Shown piece by piece: positions 12,010 to 23,870 of a stretch of 64,000 nucleotides of DNA; positions within the stretch are counted from its first letter, which is position 1, and the number at the start of each line of letters is the position of its first letter. The position numbers and the translations under genes are program-made. The notes under the pieces were generated by a model. The model was not told the DNA's origin. It worked only from the letters and a program-made list of their open reading frames with translations, and made no database searches. The stretch is from Theobroma cacao (taxonomy: Eukaryota > Streptophyta > Magnoliopsida > Malvales > Malvaceae), in contig NC_030852.1 in the NCBI RefSeq assembly GCF_000208745.1, forward strand, positions 21,347,844-21,411,843. The letters are read 5' to 3'.

Positions 12010-13472
12010 CAATGTCTGCTTTGGACATTTACCGCCAAAAGATGTGAGAACTAGCAGTCTATACTCAATGGTGGTGTTTGAGGTCCAGTTCAATTTGGTT
12101 TTCCTTTTTCTTTTATGCTTGGTGTCCTTTCCTTCTTGCATTTTCTGCAGTGATGCTTGACCTTCTGCCACTAGTTTTTTCTAGAATGTTTCTAATTATG
12201 ATACTTTATGTTATTGCCGCTTTATCTTCCTATAATTCTCATGTTTACTAAGCATGTCATATTTTCTTATCTAAGGCTTTAGTTTGCATCTGCAATACTG
12301 TCAACATTTGGTCTTCCTTTGGATCTTTTACCCTTTAGATGATATTATGGGAAAGTATTGCAAGACAATTTAATTAGAAGGCAATATAGCTTGCTAATAA
12401 TTTATTGCTATTGAAACAGAAAACGATTTTGTGATCTTTGGAGGAGGTCATGCTGCCACAATAGCAATTCGTGCGGCAAAAAAAGGGTTGGTGAAGCCAA
12501 AAGCTATTGCTGCAGTTGCTCCAACCTGGGCTGGCCCCCTGCCTATTGTGTTTGGTCGAGATCCCAGCATGCAAACAAGGTATTCTGAATTCCAGTACTG
12601 CCTTTGTGAATGTGGACAGCTTGTTTGCTGGCCTTGAGAATCACTCTTGCTTTCTAGGTTGTGAAATTTAATTGAGGCCTATGTGCAAGGTAGCTGGGAG
12701 AGAAGCGGAGCTCATTTCACTCTGTTGAGACAAAGCTAGTTGCATCAGATCACCCATTCAATTTTTATGGTGCTAGATTTCTATACATTAGTTTTGCATC
12801 TTCTTTTTACCCAACAGTGCAGTGTTTTTGAACATCTCTGGCTCAACCTAAGCATTGTTGTTTGATTGCTTTTAGATTTTCCCATCAATTTCTTCCATGC
12901 AGAGTTTCTTTCTTATCAAAATTATAGATATGATGATTTTTTTTTTGTTTTCTTGATGAACCACTCAAATAGATCTTTCCTTTATGGTTCATGTAATTAT
13001 CAGGTATGGACTGCTGAGGGGCACCTTAAGAGCCCCAGCTGTTGGGTGGATGATGTATAATATGCTTGTCAGCAATGAGGGGGCAATTCAGTCACAGTAT
13101 AAATCTCATGTCTATGCAAATCCTAAAAATGTGACTCCAGCAATTGTTCAAAGCAGATACAAGTTGACAACAAAGAAAGGATCCCGATTTGTGCCTGCTG
13201 CTTTCTTGACTGGTCTCCTTGACCCTGTTACTTCCCGGGAGGAGTTCCTTGAACTCTATGCTGAATTGGAGGGGGAGATGCCCATTCTGGTTGTGTCAAC
13301 TGAGGGATCTCCAAAGAGATCAAAGGCAGAGATGGAAGCTCTCAGGGAAGCTAAGGGAGTAAGCAAGTTTGTTGAGGTTCCTGGTGCACTTTTACCACAA
13401 GAAGAGTACCCTAGAATGGTGGCAGAGGAGCTTTACCAGTTTTTGCAAGAGAATTTCGAAGTCAATGCTTAA
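10866..13472 (+). CDS. Plastid-targeted alpha/beta-hydrolase-fold protein lacking the catalytic triad, four exons
   Basis: Exons are 10866-11051, 11231-11534, 12420-12579 and 13004-13472. All introns are GT-AG with consistent phases, giving 372 codons. Residues 1-~45 are Ser/Ala-rich with few acidic residues, like a chloroplast transit peptide. The alpha/beta-hydrolase fold follows: strand ILMIPTI at 93-99, EWRAVA at 107-112, VVDWPGLGYSSRP at 128-140, then elbow VIFGGGHAAT at 168-177. The usual GxSxG nucleophile Ser is Gly here. The oxyanion HG pair is replaced (IPT). The acid loop reads STEGSPKR (315-322) in place of GDxDP. The usual GH is absent from VPGALLPQEEYP (342-353). The frame is intact and exon borders are conserved, so this looks like a non-enzymatic family member and not a pseudogene. 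Its role is unknown. Confidence 0.9.
11975..12006. repeat. (AC)16 microsatellite in hydrolase intron 2
   Basis: Sixteen perfect AC dinucleotides lie within intron 2 (11535-12419). This is a likely polymorphic marker. Confidence 0.95.
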
Positions 13473-13590
13473 ATCCTTCATGATGGAACTTCTAAATTCC
13501 AAGGGACATAGTTTTGTTCCACAACAATCCTGCTCTAACATTTTCCTATTGCTGGTCAGAATGGTTCTGTGTCAATGCAATTGTACGCAA

Positions 13591-13596
13591 AATAAA
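13591..13596 (+). terminator. Poly(A) signal AATAAA of the hydrolase gene
   Basis: A canonical AATAAA lies 119 bp after the stop codon, followed by a T-rich stretch. This is a plausible 3' end for the hydrolase mRNA. Confidence 0.5.
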
Positions 13597-13604
13597 ACCT
13601 TGTA

Positions 13605-16060
13605 AAATGATATTCGTCTTTATATATTTCACAGCTATGATAGGATAAAAATTGCTCATCTTCCAGAAAAGTTATAGTTGTGAAAATTTTTGAGGACTGA
13701 TTAAGAGAAGTTATATAGTCTATTCAGTACCAGAATGGCAGAAAAATTGCCTGAGACTTAATGCTTTAATAATTACTACCTTCATCCTGCACTTGTATGG
13801 TAATTTGTGAGGATTACTTGTATATCTGTGTTTATGCTTTTGTGCAATCCCAAATGTAGCTGCTTGAATCCCCTAGATGGTTTTTCTTCTTAAGTTATTG
13901 GTTTCCTCTGACGAGAACAAGAAAATGATAGTATAACCATCTCTTTTACTTTCTAAATTGTTAACTTTACCTCTCCCTATTTCCCTGGACACATTAACAT
14001 TAGAAATAAAGAGATGTGGAATTAACTTCATCCAAGGTTCTTTTATTTCCATGTTTATGTGCACGTCGGGTCCCCTTCAATCAACCCTCGGGACAGGGCT
14101 TCTGCTCACTGCCCTGCTGCTTAAGTAAATCTCTGGAGATAATTATTAAAAGATTACAATAAATGAAAATGATGCAAGTTGTGAACCTAATGGTTAAGAT
14201 AATAAAAGGAAATTGTACTAGACATGGAATGCAGATTTTTAGCCTTGAAATCGTAAATGCTGCAGAGGAGGCATTGATGGAATTGCCATTGACAACTAAG
14301 AGAGCTACTCCACTGAATTGTGTTAAAATGAAATCTCTTAGCTTCTAATTTATTAGTGTTGGAACTGAACTTTAGCAAATGAAGATAGGTAGTTTTTATC
14401 TAGAAAAGACAAAAGGTTACTTTCCTTTGTACAAGTAAATGATTTAAAGAGTTTTTTTTCATCTTGTCGTTATGACATAATTAAATGGCTTGTGTCCATA
14501 AGAAAATGGACTGGAGATTGAGATTGTGGTTCAATTCTTGAGGCCTGCCCTGTAAGGCCTAATATAGAGAATGACCCATATTTTTTATTCATTGGGCTGT
14601 ACTTCTTTTTTCTTGGCTAAAAGGTTTGTTTAGGAGTACCTTCAAATTTTAGGTTCGCCAAGAACGACATCCTTTGCTGGTATAAAAAGGAGAGGAACTA
14701 AGAAACGTTTTCAATAAAAAATTATCGATCGTAATAAATAATTAAAAATTTATATTTTTTCAATATATATTTCTTTGTATACAATCGACGATTCCGATGA
14801 TGAGATTTTTTCGAGAAGTTTGTAAGGATAAGTTTCTTTAAGAAATTCTCTAGGTGAGATGACATTCTCGGATTTTATCAAAACGATGGAAGAATATGGG
14901 AAATGTCTTTGATAAAAGGTTATCGATTGTAATAAATAATTAGAAAGAATGGTTAAAGGTTGGTACGTTTTTTTACACACATGAGATGATTTGCATTCAT
15001 ACATGAACCTTCTACTTGGGCTTTGTCCTTGATTAAGAGGGAGTTAAGTAGCTACGCTCTCGTGAGATAATAACCTCCGTATGGGTTAGCGAAACACTTT
15101 CACTCAAATTGAATCTAGTTTGTTTAAAGCTTATGATGGGCAAGGATCAGTGTGCCTTACTAGTCCATGTGGATGATAGTGAGGAACAATTTGAGAACCT
15201 TTTAGCTTTGAGTGAAATTGAACTCAGTATATGAAAAATTGTGAGTAGCCTTCCTATAAGTAGAGCCATTCCAACCTACTGTGAAAGATGTACCATCAAA
15301 TAGGAACACATGAATGAATACTTTTCACTCTCTTTACTTTGATTTTTCATATAAAATTATGAAAATAATGGACAACAGAATGAACCATAGAGTGGATGAA
15401 TATGTCAATATCAACAGTAATGTTGCCTATTTCACCCTTAATGGCATTTTGATTAGTTTTAAAAAAATAAAAAATGTATTATAAAATAAAATAATAATAC
15501 AAAATAAAAAAAGGGGAGTTCTTTTCTTCGAGTAATGCCTTTTCGAAAAGGAAGAAAAAGGAAAAAAGCAAGGAAAAGAAAACAAACAATGTCTTTTCTT
15601 TTATTTCTTTTGTCTTTTAAAAAATTATGAAAATGGTAAAAAGAATAAAAAATGATATTTCTTTTAATTTTTCTTTCTCGTGAAAAAAAAAAACCATAAA
15701 AGATAGAGAATGATCTTCCATTTAGATAAAAAGCAAAAGAGAAATAAATAATAATGGGGTTCTTATCGTGCTCGCATTTCGTGTATAATGTTTAAATTTT
15801 CTTGCATTTTAGGGCACTTTTTCATTCTATATCACTCCATCCATTCATCAAGGCATTGTTGCATGTCATTCATACATGCACATGACATATATTCATCCAT
15901 ATGCATATATTAGTCTCATGATTATTTTTCGCCATATTTATTCCAATAATAAAGAACCACATAATGTTATTAGCTTTGAAAGAAAGAGAACAAATCCACT
16001 TTTATGGAAAACATAATTAAAATTTTAGTGAAATTTTAATTTTTTTTCTTCTAATTTGTT
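13605..16060. other. Intergenic region between the gene island and the transposon nest
   Basis: No gene is recognised. It includes a repeat-derived segment at 14750-14905, an AT-rich low-complexity stretch (15440-15740) and unassigned sequence. Open frames are short and lack domains. Confidence 0.5.
14750..14905 (-). repeat. Dispersed repeat related to the tandem units at 59308-59960
   Basis: Minus-strand translation gives ISPREFLKETYPYKLLEKIS, which matches at protein and DNA level the FSSLKEFFEKTHLYKSLKKV segment of the tandem units near 59.6 kb. The flanks contain a second internal similarity (ATCGATYGTAATAAATAATT at about 14724 and again near 14923). Function unknown. Confidence 0.55.
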
Positions 16061-16077
16061 TTGATGTAAGTTAAGGG

Positions 16078-16460
16078 GGTTGAAAGATATGGAACATCAA
16101 TTAGAAATAAGGATAAGTGCACTAAAGTGCAATCAAGAAGAGTTTAGATACGATATTCGAGAAATGAGAGGGTAGATTGCCAAATTAATAGAAATGGTTG
16201 AAAGTCTCAACAAAGCCAAAGGAATTCGCCCTCAAGAATCCTCGTCACCTTAAATTGAACCTTGCCTTCAACAATCACTGAATGAATATCAATTGATCAT
16301 GGACAGATCTAACACTTTGTTTAGTAGCCCAAGTAAGGATCAGGTTTGGAAAAAGTCTTGAAAGGGATAGACGAGCTAAATACACATATGATTGAATTGA
16401 AGAACTTCATATCAAAGATGGGATTTTTGAGGCCCACACAACCTTCAAACAGTGGATTGC
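16078..16460 (+). pseudogene. Possible retroelement gag-like relic
   Basis: Translation from an ATG near 16090 gives MEHQLEIRISALKCNQEEFR and further coiled-coil-like text (IAKLIEMVESLNKAKGIRPQ) broken by stop codons. This resembles the N-terminal region of Tat-type Gypsy gag proteins. The match is by general appearance only. Confidence 0.35.
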
Positions 16461-16472
16461 CCTAAGCACATA

Positions 16473-18796
16473 TGTAGCACCCTTGATTTTTCAATATAAA
16501 TTATGAAAAATGAATTTGAATTTGTAAATAAATTTAAAGACCTTGATGATGTGTTAAATATGTTGAGTAAATGGAAGTATGCCTATTGACACTTAGGCAA
16601 ATTTTTGAGAATATATTTGGTAAATTTTAGAGTTTGATACTTTGATCAAGATTTGATCATATAATTGACTATATGTATAAAGGATTTTTTAGTAATATGA
16701 ATTATTTGAAGTGTTTTGATTGAAGGAAATGAATTAGAGGCCTTACGGATGAATTTGGAAGGCTTGGAAAAGTTAAAAATTTGGAAATTAGGCATGATCT
16801 ATCGATAGATTCAAGATAGAAGGTTTGGGAAAACAAGTTGGATGAACATTTATTGATAGATCCACTTAACTATCGATAGATGTCCACCAAAGAACTTTGT
16901 AAAGTATGGTGGCTCGAAAACTATCGATAGATTCACAGAATTTATCGATAGATGACTGCATGAAATGAAAATTAAGTAAGCTGAGAGGCATCTATTGATA
17001 GAATCGTAGAATTTATCGATAGATAGCCAAACGAGAAAAATAAAAAGGGGGGCTAAAGCACAATATATCGATAGATTCAAGGAATCTATTAATAGATGAA
17101 GGTCAGTGCCCAAAACTTTTTAGAGGGATCTATCGATAGATGCCTTCCATCTATGTATAGATGACTTGTAAACATAAAAATAAAAGGGGCTGAAAGTGTC
17201 ATTTACCTTAATAAAAGAGGAAAACCCTTTCTCTCTCTAAACCCCAAAACCTTAACCTCCCAAACAAATTTTTGGACCTATTTAGATTGGAGCTTCGAAA
17301 ATGCTTCCAGAGGTAAGATTAAGCATTTTTATCAATTGATTTTCAATTTAATTGATTAATAACTTAATATCAATTTGGTTTAGCTTTGGTGAGATTTTCT
17401 CCTTTGAGTTTGATGGGGATTTGGAGCTAAGATTTGGGCAACCCAACCACTAATTTAAAAATTTAGCTAATTGTTTAAGAATTTGAGCTCATAAATTGAA
17501 TTTAGGTTATTTTGAAAGCTAGATAGTTTTGAAAACTAGGAAATAAATATGATTTGAATTTTTTGATATGTTTAAGGGAAGGTGGAAGCTACCTAACTCG
17601 TTGGTGAGCTAAATGACGATTAGAGGCTAAGGATTGGAGTTTGGCGATGGAACGCGCCTTCAACTGTCACTGTGAATGGGTTTAATTAAAATATATATGA
17701 TGCATGACGCATTGAATAGTGTGCTGCCGTGGTACTAGAGTAATTTGTATGTACATAATTGCCTAGATGATTGTGCCTAGGCTAGAGAACAAAATATATA
17801 TATGTGATCATATGTGCCATGTTGTGTGCCTTAATGCAAGTTACATAGTGGCCTATGATGTTTGAACCTAGACTAGGAGGTCAAGTGAATGTGATGAACG
17901 TCTAGGAGTAGATTACTCAAGACGAATGATTTTCAGAAAGATTGAATATATGATGCCTTAGAGGTTTAAGGACAGTTAAAACTATATTGAGCTTATAAAT
18001 GATTAAAGCTCATTAAATGTGATTGATGGTGTGATTGATGGATATGTGTAGCATCCAAGGAGTGATGGCCTTATTTCTGGATTTGTATTTCATTTGATGA
18101 TAAAAATTCCAAACGCTGATTTGATTTGAGGTTGAGTGGAGACCTATGCCCATTGTTTAAGTGTGCTTGTAAGGATGCTAGTAAGTAGGGATGGTGGCCT
18201 TAGTCTCATTTGTGATTCTTGCCAATAGCGTTTTGATGTCACCCATCTAAGATTACTTCAAGTGATGCCATTCATTAGAAAATTAATCCGAATAATAACT
18301 TTGATTCTTCACCCATTGCTTTAGAAAGCATGTGATTTGACTCTGCCAGTTGGCTACCATGTGTGATTTGATGATGTCTAGGGAAGGACCACTTTACTAT
18401 TGTGATTTGAATTGTGAGTGATATGACATAGCCTCGGATAGGCTTAGATAACCATGATTTGAAATTGATATAATACCTTGGCAACTAACGTGTGCCTATG
18501 GATATTCACTTTGATACAGCTTTGAGGATAAGCCTAGTGATATATTATTTGTGGAGACTCCCAAGGATAATTGATATGCCCCTAACATTGGAGATGTTTG
18601 TTAGAACATTTGTTTGCACTAATAGTGCAATATTTGTATGTGTCAAATACATATGTTTGATTTATCTACACCCTTCACTGCGTATTGATTACTCACCCAT
18701 TTGTTATACCATATGCAGATAAATAGGGCACATGACTGCATGGCAAGGGTCGTCCATTGACAAACCAATTTTGGCATATGGTAGGTCCCCATCTTG
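16473..18796 (+). mobile_element. Chromovirus-type LTR (TGTAGCACCC family), probably solo
   Basis: It starts TGTAGCACCCTTGATTTTTC at 16473. The palindrome array (16798-17161) starts 325 bp inside. An AT-rich AATAAAAG stretch and a CTCTCTCTAAACCCC leader-like sequence follow at 17207-17250. Near 18690 it has TTGATTACTCACCC, a motif shared with other LTR families here. The 5 bp before it (ACATA, 16468-16472) recur at 18797-18801, which would be a target duplication if the LTR ends at 18796. That end is not the usual CA, so the 3' boundary is uncertain. No coding sequence is present. Confidence 0.55.
16798..17161. repeat. Paired 12-bp palindrome array, consensus TCTATCGATAGA
   Basis: There are eleven copies, starting at 16798, 16849, 16869, 16920, 16941, 16991, 17012, 17064, 17085, 17129 and 17150. 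Start-to-start distances are 51, 20, 51, 21, 50, 21, 52, 21, 44 and 21, a strict alternation. The perfect palindrome occurs at 16798-16809 and 17129-17140. Confidence 0.92.
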
Positions 18797-18804
18797 ACAT
18801 ATCC

Positions 18805-20091
18805 TATAATACCCCGTACTTTGATATGGTGACTAAAAAGCTTATTGGATGCCAATTGAGGGTAATTATAATGTTTAGAAATGATGAAAGATGAAAGGAA
18901 TAGTTTGGGATAAAATATTCAGCACACGAGGAAATAATAATAAAATAATGATATATTTATCAGAGAAGAATTTGCAAGATAAAAAGTGATTCAGAAGTCA
19001 ATTGAAGCATAATAAGGTATTTTGGGTACTAAGGGGACAAGAGGAGACAAGAGGAAATTTTTGAAATAAAATAATATTTTATTAATAAAATAATATTAAA
19101 ATATTAATATTTTATTCAATGTCAAAATTTTTCATGAAGGAGTATATGGTCAATCTAAGTGGGGGAGAAGAAGAATGAGAGAAATTTCAGAGAAAAATTA
19201 CGTCAGTGGGGCCTGCTTGTCTTTATTAAATAAAGATAGCGCGGGGTAAATAATATTTTAAATATTATGAGAACACCGCGTTGGGGTACAATCTTTATAT
19301 TTCATTTGTACATATGTAAAAGAAGATAATAGAAGGAAATTGGAGATTTAAAGATTTTGGGAGAACTTAATTAAAAGGATGAGAAACTTAAAGGGTAAAA
19401 TAGTAATTTGTTACAAAGCTTGGTCAAAGCTTCCAATTTGTTCCTCATGGCTGACCATCCATGTAAGAATTTTTGGAAATGTAAGGCTTATATACAAAGA
19501 AAGGAAAAGACAAAGACAATGAGGAGAAAAGATGAGACAATAGTGAAATGGGGAGGAAAAGTCAAGTAAAGTGGCTTTAAAGGTTCCAAGCAATTGTTGA
19601 CTTGCATTCTAACCACATGGCCGGTCAAGGAAGACAATAAAAGAAGAAGGAATGATGGTATGGGCGGTCACTTGTGAAAGAAAAGAAAGAAATGGAGAAT
19701 TTACAAGCAAGCTCGTCATTGTCGACCCCACTTGCAAACCAAATCAAACAAAGTTTTATCAATTTCTTTTGTTACCAACTAATTATGGAGACCGGTTATG
19801 GAGACAAAAGAGAGAGTCAAGCTATTAGTATTTTATTTTAAATCATGTGTGAAAGTAAAGGGAGGCCGGCCATTGAGATGAAAGGCCATATAAAAGAAAA
19901 GAAATGAATGAAAAATGAAAGATAGAAAAGATAAGAAAGAAATGAAAAGAAAAGTTAAGTCGGTTAAGTGAAGAAGAAAAAAGAAAAAGAGAAGTCGGTT
20001 GTGAGGGATAGCAAAAGAACAAAGGAAAGAAAAAAGAGAGAAACAGCCGAGAGAGAGAAAAAGAAAGAAGAGAAAAACACATATTTCATGT
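18805..20091 (+). mobile_element. LTR fragment, AATACCCC family (family 2), copy 1
   Basis: It starts TATAATACCCCGTACTTTG. A second copy starts TGAAATACCCCATACTTTG at 63570, so the ancestral end was probably TG. A TATA box (TATAAAAG, 19889-19896) is followed by a purine-rich leader. The sequence switches at about 20092 to a family 1 LTR lacking its own end, so one of the two is truncated. No coding sequence is seen. Confidence 0.55.
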
Positions 20092-22759
20092 TCAAAAATA
20101 AATTTAGATATCTAAAACATTCTTTTAAAGTAAAATTATAACTATTTAAATATAGTAAAAATATTCAATAGAATATTCTATTTTCTTATAAAATAATATT
20201 TATAGAGTTACCGGTAAATAATTTTTGTAGTGTAAAAGCTAAATAAATTCATACATACTGTAATACAAATAACCAAAGTACAAAATTTAATTTACAGTGA
20301 CACGTGGGCCCACAAACGACCAAAAGTATCAAAAGTGGTAAACCTACAGTTTTTTTTTTAGGATGCAAGTCCAACTGTAGTCCTCGATGATATAAGCTAT
20401 CTACAGTCTATTCTAAGCCTGAAATGGGTGGGAAGGAGGGTGGTGAGATTATACAATCCCATTGAGTAAACAAACATCATCTGAAATATCTAAAGTCGAG
20501 TAATAGGAGACAATCAAAATATCCATCACAATACGTATTTCACAACTTGAAAATTCATCCCAACCCATGCAAACGATTGTATTTCATTTAATTTCTTAAT
20601 AAGGCTTATGACTTTCATAAACATTTGGCTCATGCCATCAAATAGTACTCGATGGCACCTTGATCAGAAGCATCCAATCGAGCCCGCCAAGGCTGTAAAA
20701 AAAAAAAAAATCTCGTATACATGTAAAACATATTTTTATTTTATTTTGAAAATACAGCCGTTCCTTGGTGTTAGCAGAGTTCATCATCATGAGGTGGTTC
20801 GGCGTGACGTGAACTCTAACCATACCTCAGGAGATACCCTACGCGCCTCTTCGATCGAGGTACGAATATAACCAGATTCTATGCCCCTCTAATAGGCTGG
20901 TCCATAAAACCCGCCCACTGCAGCAAGCTAAACCCACCATACAATAAAAATTCAATAGCATGACATGGCAATTTGATCATTATCTAGCCTATCAAGGCAA
21001 ACAACAGTTTATACATTTTCAACACAAATACCTATTCAGTCATTCATGCCAATATTTCCATAAGCCAATCAATTAGAACCATAAATTCACAATACATCAA
21101 ATGGTCTCCAATTACTCTATTTTCAAAGCCATCATTCAATTTCAAGACAATTTATAAAATCAATTCATTTAAACACATTTTGTTTATAAAACCTAAAAAT
21201 TAACCATTTAAACTCATTTTCCATAACATTCACAAAATCGAATAAAAAGACCACTTTAGATAATTAAAATGATGATAAGGTTACTCACTATGTCAAGAGT
21301 TCGGATTTTGGAGTACTCTGACTATTGATCCTCGGGTGCAATTTTTTTACCCTTTTTCGGAGGATTCACCACCTAGACATAATGCAAAATCAAGCAATTT
21401 ACCACATTGGTGCTAAACCGTTATAAAACTAATCTAAACTCTATATGAATGCATGATATGGAACGCGAATTGTTCGGATTATCGTCTACATGCGGTGTTG
21501 GCCTAACTCGATCTATCACCCGATTAATTGGCCAATACATCCAATTCAACTCCAATTAACTCCATTTCTTTTTTAATACCTCAAATCACCAAACACAAGT
21601 CAAATAACATAAAATTTAACAAAACCATCCTTACATTTCTTCTTGAGAATTTCGGCCATGGTGAGTGCATCAACACTATGATTTTTCTTACTTGATTTTC
21701 TCACCATAATTCATCATTTCCTAACCAATTCACTTGAAATAAAATCAAATCCACCATCAACACTCTACAAGGAAGATTCAACCAATGATGAACTCATGAG
21801 GAATATGTGAATTTCAAGCTTAATTCTTACACTTAACACCATAAACAACTAAAAACATCCATATATCTTAAAAATCTATCTCAATCATCATCAAATCTTC
21901 TCTCTAAGTGTTCGGCCAACAAGAGACCCATCATGAAATCATGTGATTTAATCATGGAAAATGCAAAAGAATGTATGGAAAAGGTAGATCACAAGTCAAA
22001 ATCAAGAAATTTTACCTTTGATTGCTTGATTACTTGAAATTCACCAATTTCCTCTTGAATTTTCACTCTAGGGTTTTTGTTCTTTCTTTTTCTTGTTTCT
22101 CCTTGGTGAGGCCGACCATAATGAAGAGAAATGGGCTGGTTTTGTGCTAATTTAAAAGGTAAAATAATAAAGAAATAAAAGCTTGACACTTGTCACCTTA
22201 CCATTGGTCCATTTTTAAATTCTTAACTATTAAGCTTTCTTTCTCCACCACTTAAATTTTCTCAATTATCCATGATAATATTGGATAAAATCCATGTGTT
22301 GGACAAGTGTTGGGTGGTGTAAAATTACAATTTTGCCCTTGGGGTGGCAAAATGACTATTTTACCTTTATCCTCGAAAAAACATCAAAATTAAAATTTTT
22401 CATTTCTCAAACTCCAATTATACTCCAAATGATCAATCTTAGTCAAAAATTTCATCCAACACTCACATCTTAACCTCGGGTGGCAAAATGACCATTTTGC
22501 CCCTAGGTCATGAAAATTCCAATTTGACTCCAAATCGGTCTTCGAACTCCGAATCACCATTTTAACTAATTCTGGGGTTTTAAAATTCTCAATTTCATCT
22601 TAAAATCTCTATTTGGACTAATTTGAGGCTTAATTCAACTTAATTATACCATTTGGTACATTGCCGTCCTTTAACGATTTTTCAGGTACCCAAGTAAGCA
22701 AACATGCATTCTTATGTAAGAATGGCATAATAAACATATTGTAGAGTCGAGCTTGACGT
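20092..22759 (-). mobile_element. Family 1 LTR, truncated at its 3' end
   Basis: This is the same LTR as at 26921-29871 and 30902-33895, in minus sense. Its sense start (22759, CGTCAAGCTCG) is intact apart from the first base. About the last 300 bp, including the GTGACA end, are missing at 20092. It carries the family's conserved block (20750-20870). It is closest to the copy at 60846 (shared text around 20540-20640). Confidence 0.75.
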
Positions 22760-23708
22760 TTTCCATGCTAAACATCACCAAACAACTAAAAATACTAGAA
22801 TAACATGAAATCTAGCTAAATCCAAGATCAAAACCCCTGCCCCTATGTTCGGCCAGCAAAGGTATCTTCATGCAAACTTGATTCTCAACCATGGAAAATA
22901 AAAAAGAATGCATAGGAAAGGTAGATCACAAGCTAAAATCAAGAAATTTTACCTTTACTTGCTTAATTCCTTGAAATTCACCAATTTTCCCTTGAATTTT
23001 TGCTCACTAGGGTTTGTTCTCTTCTTTTTTCTCTTTGTTCTTGTCTTAGCCGACCAGGAAGAATGAAATAAGAGAGGTGTGTGCTGGTTTTTTTTTTTTA
23101 AAGGAAATATTAAAATAACTAAAGCTTGCCATGTGTCACCTTTTAATTGATCCATTTTTTAAACTTAATAATTAAGCATTCTCCCACCACCACATAAAAT
23201 ATCTCAATTATCTAAAGTATAATAGGTAAAATTCAAGGGCTTGACAAGTGTCATGGTGGTGAAAAATTTCAAAAATTCTAATTTTGCCCCCACAGACAGT
23301 AAAATGACCATTTTGCCCTTATGCTTGGAAAAATGTTAGAATTAAAATTTTTCACTTCTCAAGCTCAAATTATGTTCCAATAGTCAAACTTGATCAAAAT
23401 TTCATCCACCATTCCAATTTTGCCCTCGAGTGATAAAATGACCATTTTACCCCTACGTTATGAAAATTCCAATTTAACTCTAAATCAATCCCTGAACTCC
23501 AAATCATCATATTAAGTCATTCTAAGGTTCAATAACTCTCGAATGCATCTTAAAATTTCTATTTGGACTAGTTCGAGGCTTAAATCAACTTAATTGTACC
23601 ATTAGGTACAATATCGTCTTTTAACGATTTCTGAGGCATTCAAGTATGCAGACATTCTATCAAGTACCTATACAATATGGCAAATATATTATAGAGCTGG
23701 GCTTGACA
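22760..23708 (-). mobile_element. 3' LTR (5' portion only) of the family 1 element
   Basis: On the minus strand the LTR starts TGTCAAGCCCAGC at 23708, directly after a polypurine tract. It is very similar to the 5' LTR at 32994-33895, so the two belong to one element. It stops after 949 bp, where another LTR copy abuts it at 22759. Confidence 0.8.
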
Positions 23709-23870
23709 GCACTACCCCCCTTAAAATAAAATTTTACCCTCAAAATTTCACTTATCGGACTCGAAGAAAAGATAGGGGTATTGGCTTCTCATCTAGTGTC
23801 GACTTCCCACGTCATCACCTTTATAGGGAATTTCGATTTGTTCACCTCGTTTACCTCCAGTTCAACTTGA
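23709..23870 (-). pseudogene. Chromovirus pol C-terminus relic
   Basis: Minus-strand translation gives KFPIKVMTWEVDTR, then in a shifted frame YPYLFFESDK and NFEGKILF, followed by GG, separated by stops. Del/Tekay-type chromovirus polyproteins end with a WE-containing chromodomain-like segment, then YPxLF and NFEDExFF, directly before the polypurine tract. This assigns the family to Ty3/Gypsy. Multiple stops show it is dead. Confidence 0.6.

Noticed and set aside
14060..14125. GC-richer patch checked as a tRNA or small RNA
   Set aside because: No cloverleaf, anticodon arm or internal promoter boxes could be found.
16798..17161. Possible CRISPR-like or satellite array
   Set aside because: Repeats are 12-bp palindromes in alternating spacing inside an LTR, with no repeat-spacer structure of uniform length.
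16468..18801. ACATA target duplication as proof of a solo LTR
   Set aside because: It was kept only as a hint. The implied LTR would end in TTG and not CA, and a 5-bp match can occur by chance.
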